From positions 1 to 43,450 of the forward strand of contig NZ_JAKSYM010000033.1 in the NCBI RefSeq assembly GCF_022829545.1: DNA of 43,450 nt, written 5' to 3'. The first letter of the stretch is position 1. Every line of letters begins with the position of its first letter. The notes under the pieces were generated by a model that saw nothing but the letters and a program-made list of their open reading frames with translations, was not told the origin of the DNA and made no database searches. The stretch comes from Methylobacterium sp. J-030 (GTDB taxonomy: Bacteria > Pseudomonadota > Alphaproteobacteria > Rhizobiales > Beijerinckiaceae). Both the position numbers and the translations under genes were made by a program. Below, piece after piece: positions 21,984-30,671 of this stretch.

Positions 21984-24284
21984 ATGAGCATCATCACATC
22001 CGTTGCCCAGGGCTTGCCGGGCTTTCTCGGCCGAACCTTCCGGGGCGCCCGTGACCCCATCCTGTCGGGAGACCGCCGCTCCGCCGCCGAGATGACGTGG
22101 CCCGAGCGCCAGTGGCCGACCCTTTACAAGGACATCCCGGCCGATATCCGCCGTCCTGTCGTGTGGGACGGCCGGCTCTTGGGCGGCGCGTCCGTCACGT
22201 GGCTGGCCTGGCACCATTTCACCCCGGCGGTGCTCACCGCTGCCGTCGAGTCCGGTGGCAGGGCCGCCAAGCGCACGGCGCTGATCGTGTTCGCGATCCT
22301 CACCGCCGCCATCGTCTATCGCCTCTGGCAGTGGCAGGGCGGCACGCAGTATCCGTTTTGGGCCAAGGAAGTCGGGGCGTGGTCGCCTATCGTCGCCTGG
22401 TATGTGCTCCGGGTGCTGGAAACCGTGTTCGTCGGTGCCTCCGGCCTGTTGATGTGCCTCTGCCTCGCGCTCCTCTTTTTCCCCGCCGCATGGTTTTTCG
22501 CATCGTGGCGGGCGCTTAAGGTGTGGTGGCAGGAGGCCAGCGAGCCGCTTCGTACCCCCACTCGCGATGCTCTGCTGATCTTCAAGGCGAAGGCCGATAT
22601 CCGAGGCTCCGAATATCAAGCCTATGCCCGCCAGGTCGAGGACGCGTCCGGCCGCCTCTCCAACATGCCGCTTCTCGCCGTAGGAACGGCAACGGGCGCG
22701 CTCCGGGCGCGTGGCGACATGGAGAGCCCGTCCGCCGGACAGGTTGTGGCCTTCGACGGCGAATCCATCCGCCAGCATGTGCTGTGCCTCGGTGCTACCG
22801 GCACCGGCAAGACGCGCAAGTTCATCCGCCCGATGGTCTCCCGGATCATGAATGCCGATTGGGGCGCCGGGCATCGGATCGGCGCCTACATCACGGACGG
22901 CAAGGGCACCCTCTGGCGCGACGTGCTTCCCAGCGTCGAGCATCGCGACGACGTGGCCGTGATCGGCACCGGCCCCGGCCAGGTTGGCGTAGATCTCCTC
23001 GCCGGCATGAGCCCCTTGGAAGTGGCGACGACCTTCAAGGCCGTGAGCGGCCAGGTCGCCGGCAAGCCGGCCGATGACTTTTGGCCCGAGTCCGCGTCGG
23101 GCCTCATCATGCACGCCGCCGCCATCGCCTACGTTCTGGACCAGGACGAGGACACCGTTGCGACGTGGGGAGACCTTCGCCCCTACTCCCTCCTCGGCCT
23201 TGCCCGCCTGGCGACCGATGAACAGGCACAGAAGGCAGCGTGCGAGCGCATCGACCTCCTCGCCGACGCCGAGCCGGGCGACGTGTCTCCCGCCCTCTAC
23301 AACGCTGTCCCCCAGGCCCTCGAATCCGTCCTGTGGCTCCGGGGGACTTGGCTTCCCATGGCGACAGAGACCCGCTCCGGCATCGTCGCCAACGTCAACG
23401 TGGTCCTCGGGAAGCTCTCGGGTGCCCGTGCCCTCGCCGACCGTTTCTTCCGTGGCAGCTACGAGGACATCGTTGACGTTGAGCACGCCTTGGATGGCGG
23501 TGTGCTGATGGTCGCCGTGGGCGAGACCGAATGGGGCCTCGCCGGGAAGGTGGTCAACGTCTGGCTCAAGACCCGGCTCTATGTCGCGGCACGCAAGCGC
23601 CTCGTTACAGATCCCGAGGCGTGCCGGAACACGTCATGCGCCCTTATCGCCGACGAGTTTCAGATGCTCGTCACGGCCGGCCCGGACAGCGACACCAGCT
23701 TTTGGAACATCGCCCGCGAAACCGGAGTGTTCCTGATTGCAGCAACGCAATCCATTGCTGCACTTCATCAAGTTCTTGGTGCAGATCAAACCGCTAATAT
23801 CGTCAATCTGTTGCGGTCCAAGATTATCCTCAAGACCGAGGAGCTTTCGACCATCGACTATGTGCGAAAGCTTGCGGGCGAACTCCCACGTGCATGGGAA
23901 CCGGAGCCCCGGTTCTTCGCGACCCAGGGCGCCCGCGAACTCGCTCAGCCCGACCGTACGCCGGCTTTGCCCGAGGCCAGGATGTCTCAGGCATTCTTCC
24001 CCACCGTGCCGAGGCTCGACACGACCTCGATGCGGGATGCCGTCTCGTATGATCCCCGGTTCCTGATGCGTCGGACGATGCAGGACCAGACGCAGCAGAT
24101 TTCGTCGATGCAGGCCGCTGCGTGGCGGCAGGAAGACAAGGTCAAGGATACCCTCGTGTCCGGTCTGACTTGGCGTCCCAAGGTCGAATCTGACGAGCTT
24201 TTGCTTGGTTCAGGGTTCGCCTTCGCAATCGTCCAGCGGGCCGGTGGAGACCGGTCAGATATTATCGATCTTGAAGCAGCTTAA
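21984..24284 (+). CDS. Type IV coupling protein (VirD4/TraG/TraD family)
   Basis: 766 aa from the ATG at 21984 with GAGG six bases upstream; earlier in-frame codons overlap the preceding gene. Several membrane segments lie between about residues 60 and 185, more than the usual two. The ATPase domain has Walker A GATGTGKT at 270-277 (LCLGATGTGKTRKF), a Walker B-type block SCALIADEFQMLV with D557-E558, and the late ATQSIAAL motif. Coupling proteins bring the relaxase-DNA complex to a type IV secretion channel and pump DNA. Here the relaxase is present (7083) but no VirB-type genes exist, so a channel must come from another element. It is followed 12 bases later by the repeat-protein gene. Confidence 0.9.
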   Translation: MSIITSVAQGLPGFLGRTFRGARDPILSGDRRSAAEMTWPERQWPTLYKDIPADIRRPVVWDGRLLGGASVTWLAWHHFTPAVLTAAVESGGRAAKRTALIVFAILTAAIVYRLWQWQGGTQYPFWAKEVGAWSPIVAWYVLRVLETVFVGASGLLMCLCLALLFFPAAWFFASWRALKVWWQEASEPLRTPTRDALLIFKAKADIRGSEYQAYARQVEDASGRLSNMPLLAVGTATGALRARGDMESPSAGQVVAFDGESIRQHVLCLGATGTGKTRKFIRPMVSRIMNADWGAGHRIGAYITDGKGTLWRDVLPSVEHRDDVAVIGTGPGQVGVDLLAGMSPLEVATTFKAVSGQVAGKPADDFWPESASGLIMHAAAIAYVLDQDEDTVATWGDLRPYSLLGLARLATDEQAQKAACERIDLLADAEPGDVSPALYNAVPQALESVLWLRGTWLPMATETRSGIVANVNVVLGKLSGARALADRFFRGSYEDIVDVEHALDGGVLMVAVGETEWGLAGKVVNVWLKTRLYVAARKRLVTDPEACRNTSCALIADEFQMLVTAGPDSDTSFWNIARETGVFLIAATQSIAALHQVLGADQTANIVNLLRSKIILKTEELSTIDYVRKLAGELPRAWEPEPRFFATQGARELAQPDRTPALPEARMSQAFFPTVPRLDTTSMRDAVSYDPRFLMRRTMQDQTQQISSMQAAAWRQEDKVKDTLVSGLTWRPKVESDELLLGSGFAFAIVQRAGGDRSDIIDLEAA

Positions 24285-24296
24285 GGGATTACTACT

Positions 24297-26486
24297 ATGG
24301 CTTTTGGTTCATTTATCCCGACTGGCGAGTTTAATATCGAGGACGAAATTGCTTGTCACAGCAGAATGTCCATGTCTCTACCTGATAGAGCTACGGCTGA
24401 TCGTGATTTTGGCAACAATCTGTTGGATTTAGAGACTGGTGAGCAGGAAGCTAAGGCTAATGGCGACCATTTATCAGAGAAGGACTATAGTCTTCGACAA
24501 GACTATGCTAAAAATATGCGAGAAGCGGCGGCTTCACAAGATAATTATAACAGGTTTTCTGGAAATACACGGCATCCAGAAGCTATTGAATCTTTGAATA
24601 TGCTCAAACTACACAAAATTAGATTAGAAGAAATCCGTGTAGACCATAGTAATCTGTGCTCTCAGGCGAGTGATCGTAATACTGATCGTCAATTTAATTC
24701 CATTGACGAGGCCCCTGGCGAGGATCGAGCCAAGAAGGCCGTGTGGGATCAGAAGAAGCTTCGTGCCGAGGGCGAGGCGGCCGAGGCGCGGGGCGACGAC
24801 GCTACAAAGAGAGACTGCGCCTTTCGTTGGCACTACGCCAACGCTCAGGCATTTGGCGATATGGGAAAACTCGCCAAGATCAGGACCCAGCACGAGGCGT
24901 TCCGGGAGAACCTGGAAAAGGAGGGTCGTAAGTTCAATGATCTTGACCATCCGCGCGGCGAGGACCCGGCCGGCAAGGCGGCATGGGAGCAGCGTCAGCT
25001 TTGGAAACAGAAAGAGGAGTTTGGCCGGGCAGCGGAATCCGCCAGGCAGAATGGCGACCGTTTTGACCTGATGGATTGCCAGATCCGCGCGAGCCATGCC
25101 GACGCGAAGCTGAGGCAGGACGCCGTGAAGGTCCGGCAGATCGAGAGCACCCATAAGGCGTTTCAGACACAGACTGAATCGGCGACCGGTCGCAAGTTCA
25201 ACGACCTATCGCAGCCGCGTGGCGAGGATGCCGCCAGGAAGACCGCATGGGAGCAGGGCCAGGGGCAGCAGCCCCGTGCCGCTCAGCCTCGGGCCGAACC
25301 CATGCGGGATGCCGCCAGGGGGGCCCCCCAGCGCCTCGGTATGGAGGTTCCTGGCTCCCAGCGTCGGAAGGAGTTGGGACAGGCTGCCCGTATGCAGGAT
25401 GCCGCACGGGCCTTGGCTCAACCCGCTCAGCCGAAGCCGATCAAGTCCGAAGCAGAGGTCTATGATGATCTCAGTAAGACCATCAAAGAAGCTAACATGA
25501 ATGGAGATCATGCAAAGTATCGTGATTGCGATATTCGCATGAGCCATATTGAGGCAAAAAAGAATGGTGAAACTTCACGGCAGGATATGATTGCCGGTCA
25601 GCACAAGGTTTTCCGCGAGGAGGTTCAGCGTGCGACAGGCCGTGAGTTCAATTCCCTGTCAGCACCGCAGGGCGAGAATGCAGAGAAGAAGGCCGAATGG
25701 GACAAGCGAGAGTCTAACCGTGAACACTACACCGAGTCCCATCTAAGCACGCGCGAGAAGGCGAATGCATCGAAGGCTCATGACGAAAGCCAGAACCGGC
25801 TTTTGAGCGAATCCAAGGCTGCACAGGAGAAGGGTGACACTTCTACCGAATTGGACCTTACGATGCGGCACAACCATGCCGCCGCGACGCGGCAGGCTGG
25901 CCTTGCCAACGACAAGGCCATGGATGCCGAGCGTGCCGGCCAGCCGGACAAGGCGCAGGGGTATCGCGCTGATCGGAACGTCAAGTCGTCCATGGCGGAC
26001 ACTATCGCCAGCGACCACCAGCGGTTCCGGGAGCAAACTGAGCAGTCGAGCGGTCGCCAGTTCAATGACCTGTCTCAGCCGCCCGGAGAGTCGAAATACG
26101 CTGCCATGCAGGCCAGGACCAAGGCACGTGCGCAGCAGCAGGAAGCGACGGGGCAGGTGCAGCCCTACCCCGTGAAGACCGGGTACATGACGCGGAGGCG
26201 GGAAGCGGCCAATAGGGAAGCCAACCAGCCCGAGCAGGCCGAATCCGCAATGAAGGAGGGCGCCACCTCGCCATCTGGACGTGCCCGCTACCTCAAGCGG
26301 CATGGTGCGACCGCTCCCGAGTTCATCAAGCTCGCCAAACAGGACCGCAATTTCGCGCACGCGAAGCAGTTCTACGACGAACGTTCCAAGGGCTTTAAGA
26401 GCGACCTCGCTAGGAGCAGGGAGCTTGCGGCTCAGCAGCCCAACCAGCCCCAGGAGGAGCGGCCGAGGCCGCTGGTACGCCGATGA
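24297..26486 (+). CDS. Large hydrophilic five-repeat protein, unknown
   Basis: 729 aa, ATG at 24297 with AAGGGA nine bases upstream. The protein is soluble, highly charged and helical. It repeats the block FN(D/S)L..P.GE(D/N)...K..W five times, with the FN at residues 133, 213, 301, 451 and 589; the last copy lacks the terminal W. Each is preceded by an EA/GD..K..DC..R..HA helix pattern. Bases 24297-24710 and 25440-25620 are clearly more AT-rich than the rest, so repeats or the N-terminus may have different origins. It lies in the coupling-protein operon, and its stop overlaps the next start (ATGA). I recognise no family. A substrate or scaffold for DNA transfer, or a protein exported with the DNA, are guesses from position. 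Confidence 0.75.
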   Translation: MAFGSFIPTGEFNIEDEIACHSRMSMSLPDRATADRDFGNNLLDLETGEQEAKANGDHLSEKDYSLRQDYAKNMREAAASQDNYNRFSGNTRHPEAIESLNMLKLHKIRLEEIRVDHSNLCSQASDRNTDRQFNSIDEAPGEDRAKKAVWDQKKLRAEGEAAEARGDDATKRDCAFRWHYANAQAFGDMGKLAKIRTQHEAFRENLEKEGRKFNDLDHPRGEDPAGKAAWEQRQLWKQKEEFGRAAESARQNGDRFDLMDCQIRASHADAKLRQDAVKVRQIESTHKAFQTQTESATGRKFNDLSQPRGEDAARKTAWEQGQGQQPRAAQPRAEPMRDAARGAPQRLGMEVPGSQRRKELGQAARMQDAARALAQPAQPKPIKSEAEVYDDLSKTIKEANMNGDHAKYRDCDIRMSHIEAKKNGETSRQDMIAGQHKVFREEVQRATGREFNSLSAPQGENAEKKAEWDKRESNREHYTESHLSTREKANASKAHDESQNRLLSESKAAQEKGDTSTELDLTMRHNHAAATRQAGLANDKAMDAERAGQPDKAQGYRADRNVKSSMADTIASDHQRFREQTEQSSGRQFNDLSQPPGESKYAAMQARTKARAQQQEATGQVQPYPVKTGYMTRRREAANREANQPEQAESAMKEGATSPSGRARYLKRHGATAPEFIKLAKQDRNFAHAKQFYDERSKGFKSDLARSRELAAQQPNQPQEERPRPLVRR

Positions 26487-27334
26487 GCAAGACTGTCCTC
26501 GCAGCGGCGATCAGCGCCGTCCTCGCCACCAGCGCGCTCGCCCAGGGCGCGCCGGGGGTTCCGAACCTCTCGCATAACGGCTCCGCCATGCGGCTCGATG
26601 TCGTCGGTGAGAAGGTCACGATCCGATACGCGCAGCCCCGTCCGGGGCTCGCCGAGGCTGGCGTCTATCCGGGCGCCGTCCTGTTCACGGGCATCTTCCA
26701 GGGTGACGTGATCGTGGGCCAGGCCGTTGCCTTCAAGGCGAGGTGTAGTCCGGCCCCCTACAACGTAGGCGGCCGGATCGAGGCCGGGCGCTTCGTCCTA
26801 GTCGGTCTCGGCCCGCACCGCGTCGGTTGCGTGGTTAAGGACTACCTCGCCAATAGCCCGCACAGCAGGCTCCCGTTCGAGGTGACGGATCAGGCCACGT
26901 TGGCGTTGCTCGCCAACCAGGCCGACCCGAAGCGTACGCGTACGGCGGCCGAGATGATGTCCGTCCTTCGGCCGGGAGCGAACCGCGAGCCGAGCCCGGC
27001 AGCCATGCGGGAATCCGCACCGGCACCGGCACCGGCACCCGCGCCCGTGCCCGCACCGACGCCGCAGGTTCAGGCCCAGGCACAGGCGCCCGCGCCTCCC
27101 CCTGTCCCCTTCGTTCCGGTCGCTCCGCTCCCTCGCACCGAGACGGTGACGCCTTCAGCGCCCCCGTCGCCAAAGGTTGCAGAGGTTCCGGTCCCGCCGC
27201 CCTCGGCGCCGGCTCCCATGGAGCTTCGCACGTCGGAGGCGGCCCCATCTGCCCCCGTCGCTCCTAATCCCTCAGTGGCGGTTGCACCGGCACCCCAGCC
27301 GAAGGTCAAGCCGAAGCTCGATGCCGACCTGTGA
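26483..27334 (+). CDS. Secreted protein with Pro/Ala-rich tail
   Basis: 283 aa, ATG at 26483 overlapping the previous stop. A signal peptide is clear (SKTVLAAAISAVLATSALAQ). Residues 21-160 form a globular part with cysteines in FKARCSPAPY and HRVGCVVKDY that may pair in the periplasm. From about residue 165 the sequence is almost entirely Ala, Pro, Val and Glu, with repeated AP dipeptides, like a cell-wall-spanning or periplasm-spanning linker of TonB type, ending in KVKPKLDADL. It is the last gene of the operon and is followed by three GC hairpins. Its role is unknown; a periplasmic accessory of transfer is possible. Confidence 0.65.
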   Translation: MSKTVLAAAISAVLATSALAQGAPGVPNLSHNGSAMRLDVVGEKVTIRYAQPRPGLAEAGVYPGAVLFTGIFQGDVIVGQAVAFKARCSPAPYNVGGRIEAGRFVLVGLGPHRVGCVVKDYLANSPHSRLPFEVTDQATLALLANQADPKRTRTAAEMMSVLRPGANREPSPAAMRESAPAPAPAPAPVPAPTPQVQAQAQAPAPPPVPFVPVAPLPRTETVTPSAPPSPKVAEVPVPPPSAPAPMELRTSEAAPSAPVAPNPSVAVAPAPQPKVKPKLDADL

Positions 27335-27621
27335 CCCCGTGACGGTCGCGTAGACCGTCGCGGCATGGTCCTTACCCATCGCCCCGCCTCGCAGGCGGGA
27401 CACCCCGAGCGCCCGTCTCCTCCAGGAGGCGGGCGTTCCGCTTTCATGGCGCATCCGCAGTCACAGCACGCGGTGTATCTCATTCCGGGTTGTGCATCGG
27501 TTGCTCCGGCCCGCCCAGGGGCAAGCGCCAGCGTCTTACGGACCCCGGCAGGCCGGTGCGAATCCCTCGCATTCAAGACCTCGGAACGACCGCGAGGCGG
27601 TTGAGACTGAGGGACAGCACA
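27335..27621 (+). terminator. Tandem hairpins ending the transfer operon
   Basis: No gene is supported in this gap. Three stem-loops lie in series: GACGGTC-GCGTA-GACCGTC (27341-27359), CCCGCCT-CGC-AGGCGGG (27383-27399), and a 10-bp stem GCCCGTCTCC / GGAGGCGGGC with loop TCCA (27411-27434), followed by GTTCCGCTTTC. The third is the best intrinsic-type terminator. The remaining bases are GC-rich leader for the 27622 gene; a T-arm-like hairpin near 27555 was judged not to be a tRNA. Confidence 0.6.
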
Positions 27622-27852
27622 ATGTCGAAGCGCAACCCGACCACCGCTTCCGAGCGTGACGAGACCAGCCAGGGCGTGAACATCCCGACCCACGGTGCTT
27701 TCGTGGTCGAGGGCGAAGGGGACAACGCCTTCTGGACGCGCATCGGCGCGGCATGGGCTCACCGGGACGGCCAGGGCTTCAACGTCAGCCTTTCGGCAGT
27801 GCCACTCAATGGCCGCCTCGTCCTGCGGATGCGCAAGGACCGGGAGGACTAA
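27622..27852 (+). CDS. Small conserved accessory protein
   Basis: 76 aa, ATG at 27622 with GAGGGA eight bases upstream; a longer reading from 27490 is not supported. The sequence is of a kind I know from many alphaproteobacterial plasmids and phages: a variable polar N-terminus, then AFVVEGEGDNAFWTRIGAAW, then HRDGQGFNVSLSAVPLNGRLVLR. It looks like a small beta-rich fold. No biochemical function is known to me. It is followed immediately by a GC hairpin (27853-27868), so it forms a single-gene transcript or the end of one. Confidence 0.75.
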   Translation: MSKRNPTTASERDETSQGVNIPTHGAFVVEGEGDNAFWTRIGAAWAHRDGQGFNVSLSAVPLNGRLVLRMRKDRED

Positions 27853-28217
27853 CGGGGGCGTGCCCCCGGCACTCTAGCAAACGGAGCGACCCCAGGGGGA
27901 TGGGCAACCGTCCCCCTTCCCTATGCTCCTGTGACTATCACGGTGACGGTCGCGTGGGACGGGACGCCACCCCACGCGCAGGTGCCTGCAAAGCCCCGAA
28001 TCCGAAGGCAAGACGGTGACGGGGAAGGGAGCGAAAGCGCCATCCCGCCCCGGTGTCCGGTGCAGTCCTTTTGTGACCGGGTGTGCGGCGGGCGAGTCCG
28101 ACCCCAAGGCCCAAGCGCAAGCGCGCCCCTTCGGGGCGGGCCTGGCAGTCGTTCTCTGAACCCGCCGCCTCTCCGGGTCACGGACCGCACGGGTCCGGCC
28201 AGATCGGGAGAGCGACA
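27853..28217 (+). other. Gap with two terminator-like hairpins, no gene seen
   Basis: CGGGGG-CGTG-CCCCCG at 27853-27868 starts right after the 27852 stop and looks like its terminator. GGGGGA (27895-27900) and TCCCCC (27911-27916) form a second stem followed by TTCCCTATG. The remaining 300 bases are GC-rich and contain open frames on both strands that overlap each other and lack ribosome-binding sites, so I call no gene. Confidence 0.5.
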
Positions 28218-28319
28218 ATGACCCATTCCAGCATCCGCACCGCAGCCCTGGCGATCATCTTCGGGGCACTCGCGCTCACCCAGGCCCTCGCGGGCGCTTT
28301 CCTGCCGGCTCTGCACTGA
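28218..28319 (+). CDS. 33-aa single-TM small membrane protein
   Basis: MTHSSIRTAALAIIFGALAL continues as TQALAGAFLPALH. The ATG at 28218 has GGGAG seven bases upstream. Nearly the whole peptide is one hydrophobic helix with a short polar N-terminus, like small membrane proteins or the hydrophobic half of some type I toxins. It lies 31 bases ahead of the DUF2958 gene. A longer in-frame reading from 28083 has no ribosome-binding site. Assignment as a real gene rests only on the start context and helix. Confidence 0.45.
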   Translation: MTHSSIRTAALAIIFGALALTQALAGAFLPALH

Positions 28320-28350
28320 GCCGGGGGGCAGGGAATAGGGGAGGAGAGCG

Positions 28351-28710
28351 ATGTGCCATCGGTTCCTTAGCCCACATGAGCGCCGCGCGCTCGTAGCCAA
28401 CGGGATTTCCGCCGCCGGCCGACGCCAGCCTGATTTCGCTCCCGTTATCCGGCTCTGGCTCCCCACGTCGCCCCTGTCCTGGCTACTGACGCACACGCTT
28501 CCCGCGAACGATGACCTGGCCTACGGCCTGGCTGTGCAGCATGGCGATAAGCCGGTTTTCGAACTCGGCCATTGGAGCCTGAGTGCCTTCGAGAGTTTCG
28601 CCCAGGGCGGCTCGGAGACATGCCTTCGAGCGTCCTCTGTGTTTCTGGTCCAGGCGCCGCTCAGCGCTTACATTCGCGCCCTCATCCGCAAGAAGGCATG
28701 GGGCTACTGA
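28351..28710 (+). CDS. DUF2958 family protein
   Basis: 119 aa, ATG at 28351 with a strong GGGAGGAG just upstream. The central pattern PVIRLWLPTSPLSWLLTHTL, then NDDLAYGLAVQHGDKPVFELGHWSLSAFE, matches DUF2958, a plasmid and integrative-element family that commonly travels with ArdC-type and other accessory genes. Its molecular role is unknown. The gene ends eight bases before a 10-bp GC hairpin that separates it from the converging 28857 gene. Confidence 0.75.
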   Translation: MCHRFLSPHERRALVANGISAAGRRQPDFAPVIRLWLPTSPLSWLLTHTLPANDDLAYGLAVQHGDKPVFELGHWSLSAFESFAQGGSETCLRASSVFLVQAPLSAYIRALIRKKAWGY

Positions 28711-28718
28711 AACGCGAA

Positions 28719-28743
28719 GGCCCGCCGGGACAACCGGCGGGCC
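28719..28743. terminator. Bidirectional 10-bp hairpin
   Basis: GGCCCGCCGG (28719-28728), loop GACAA, CCGGCGGGCC (28734-28743). A perfect stem between converging genes. No T-run follows on the plus strand. Confidence 0.6.
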
Positions 28744-28856
28744 AAACCCCATCTTGTGAGGGGGCGAGACGTTTGCCTCTTGCCCTCACCGGGAAGGGAG
28801 AGCCTTGGCGCCGTTGCCAGCACCATGAAGGGATGGTGCCACGGTCCGCGCCCAAT

Positions 28857-29360
28857 TCAAGAGTCCCGCCGGTAGATCGACACCGACAGGGTGCGGCCCC
28901 GCGCCGGCTTGGTGTGCGCCTCGCCCCGAGGGTCAATGTATTCGATGCCGACGAGCCCAGCCACGCGAAGCTCGCTCAGCGTCCGAGAGACGTTCTGCGC
29001 GAGGGGATGACCAACGGCCTCATCCGCACCCATGCGGATCATCGCATGATGGAATCGGCCGGCGGCCTCGCGCTCGTCTCCGGGGGCCAGCGTTGCTAGA
29101 TCCTCATCCAGGCTCTTGTGGGCTGATGCCTCACGCTTGCGCACGTCCTGGACACGTTCGATCCGCGCAGCAGCCCGTGCCTCATATCGGCCGGGTGGCA
29201 ACAGTGCCTCGACATGGGCGGCCAGCTCGTTCCGCTCCCCGTTCCATGCCTCGCCGTCCCCTACTAGATCGAGCAGCGCGAGCCACGTGCAGAGGGCGAA
29301 CCGAGGACGCTTCGAGGTTGCCGAGATCCGCTCGACTTCGGCAAGGTTTATCTGTGTCAT
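28857..29360 (-). CDS. Possible winged-helix protein
   Basis: 167 aa, ATG at 29360 with AAAGG four bases upstream. The C-terminal region NVSRTLSELRVAGLVGIEYI followed by PRG....KPARGRTLSV has the look of a winged-helix reader: a helix starting with VSRTLSELR, a turn, then two strands. The N-terminal half is helical and charged. It lies 44 bases downstream of the HEPN-like gene on the same strand and has high-GC codon use, unlike that gene. It could be a regulator appended to the defence-like block or a plasmid control protein. Not a family I can name. Confidence 0.55.
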   Translation of the reverse strand: MTQINLAEVERISATSKRPRFALCTWLALLDLVGDGEAWNGERNELAAHVEALLPPGRYEARAAARIERVQDVRKREASAHKSLDEDLATLAPGDEREAAGRFHHAMIRMGADEAVGHPLAQNVSRTLSELRVAGLVGIEYIDPRGEAHTKPARGRTLSVSIYRRDS

Positions 29361-29404
29361 GAGCCTTTAGTTTCGGGAAGCGCACGGCGTTACTGATTTT
29401 TGCT

Positions 29405-29941
29405 TCATGCACTCAGGAATGGGAAGTTGGCTTCCGCTTCCGTGTATATTTGATATACGGTAACAAAATCATATTTGCGACCAAGTGATGGCGTCCAATA
29501 TCGACCATGAGCCATCCAGTCTCTATAGTTAATAGCCGCATTGATAGCTCCAATTACGACCTTGAATTCGGGATGATGCTCCTTCCATGCTGGAAGGATC
29601 TGCCTGTTGAGCGAAATAGACGAGCCAAATTCATCATAGAAATCTCTGAACGCTCTCGAAATAGGTTCTTTCTTTTTTTTATAGCATCGCTGAAGGTAAT
29701 CTATCTTAAATGTTGCCTCTAAATCGGCAAGTAATGTAAACGCGCACGTTGCATCAAGCTCCGCTATACGAGCTTCCAGTTCCGATTGTATTTCCTCGGG
29801 TGCATACCCGAAGAATTTTGCGGCAGTCTGAGTTGTATAATAAAATCTAAGAGAGCTATCAGTGTCGTTATAGTAATTTGCGATTTCAGTTGAGCCTGGA
29901 TTACTCGATGAAAAATCTACCAATGTTTTGTATTTAGCCAT
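29405..29941 (-). CDS. HEPN-like protein with R-x4-H motif
   Basis: 178 aa, ATG at 29941, overlapping the end of the upstream gene by eight bases. The protein is all-helical. Near the C-terminus the segment AAINYRDWMAHGRYW contains R140 and H145 in the R-x4-6-H motif that forms the RNase site of HEPN domains, and the surrounding INYRDWMAHG pattern is typical of HEPN families in toxin-antitoxin and abortive-infection systems. The gene is AT-rich. By analogy it may cut RNA when activated. Its coupling to the 30479 gene and its place behind a CD-NTase and SLATT-like gene suggest an effector of one defence locus; an independent toxin pair is the alternative. Confidence 0.65.
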   Translation of the reverse strand: MAKYKTLVDFSSSNPGSTEIANYYNDTDSSLRFYYTTQTAAKFFGYAPEEIQSELEARIAELDATCAFTLLADLEATFKIDYLQRCYKKKKEPISRAFRDFYDEFGSSISLNRQILPAWKEHHPEFKVVIGAINAAINYRDWMAHGRYWTPSLGRKYDFVTVYQIYTEAEANFPFLSA

Positions 29942-30479
29942 TGGAGATTTCCATAATCTTGCTAAGGAAGTTTTCCTTGTTGAATTCGATGAATTTCATA
30001 TTAGGCGGGTTGGAGACAATTTTCCAAGTCCAGTCTATTTCTTTTTCCGGAGGTTTTTCCGCCTTTGATGATTGCGGGTCGTTGAGATCCACATGCGTAA
30101 CAGATACACGAATACCAGTAGCGTCCTTGTCTACAAGGATTAGTCTACTCCGGCCAAATGCGCCGCTGATATCAATGCGCCCCTTAGTTCCGATAAGTTG
30201 AGTCCCGATTGGTGTCAAAGCAATGAATCTATTACCAATCGATATTATGCATTTCCTAACATTATAAACACCTGTATCTTCTTCGTGAATTTCTTGCTCG
30301 TGATATTCTATCGTAACAGACCCTGTAGAGGTCCACGGCGCTAGAAATTCCTCAATCGTACCATATACTTTGTTTACATAATCGATGTATTGATCTCTCT
30401 CGCGTCCCCAAAATTCCTTTATGTTCTCTTTGTTGTCTTGCTGTTGCTGGACAAAGCTATCAAAATCGGTGGCTGGCAT
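29934..30479 (-). CDS. Unknown protein coupled to the HEPN-like gene
   Basis: 181 aa, ATG at 30479 with AAGGG upstream. The N-terminal 55 residues are helical (VQQQQDNKENIKEFWGRERD); the rest appears beta-rich (SVTIEYHEQEI, KCIISIGNRFIALTPIGTQL). No catalytic motif is visible. The composition is AT-rich like its neighbours. The last eight bases overlap the HEPN-like gene start, so both are made together, as in toxin-antitoxin or sensor-effector pairs. It is separated from the CD-NTase gene by 192 bases that contain a dyad (30651-30657/30677-30683). I infer an antitoxin or signal-sensing partner but nothing in the sequence proves it. Confidence 0.55.
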   Translation of the reverse strand: MPATDFDSFVQQQQDNKENIKEFWGRERDQYIDYVNKVYGTIEEFLAPWTSTGSVTIEYHEQEIHEEDTGVYNVRKCIISIGNRFIALTPIGTQLIGTKGRIDISGAFGRSRLILVDKDATGIRVSVTHVDLNDPQSSKAEKPPEKEIDWTWKIVSNPPNMKFIEFNKENFLSKIMEISNG

Positions 30480-30671
30480 GGCGGAAGCCCTTATGTGCGA
30501 CGCAGGGCATTGCGCTCGCTCAATGCTCGGAGGTTATGGTGTCTGGCACAACGTTTGGCGAGGTTCCGGCGTCATAAGGTACGGTCGGACGGTCGTTGCA
30601 CGCTCAGCGAGCCTTGCCTCGGACAGTTTGTTGGGGGGGAAGTTAGGGGAGGTCGATCATGCTATACTCTC

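Noticed and set aside
21585..23486. Long open frame on the minus strand (633 codons)
   Set aside because: It lies opposite the coupling-protein gene, which has clear Walker motifs. Long antisense frames are expected at this GC content, and no family motif is visible.
27537..27580. tRNA-like or riboswitch-like GGTGCGAATCCC stretch
   Set aside because: The hairpin TGCGA/TCGCA has a five-base loop, not the seven of a T-arm, and no anticodon or acceptor stem can be folded around it. The cobalamin riboswitch core is also missing.
30480..30671. Small plus-strand genes in the gap between the CD-NTase and 181-aa genes
   Set aside because: The open frames there overlap coding DNA on the other strand, are Cys/Trp-rich and lack ribosome-binding sites.
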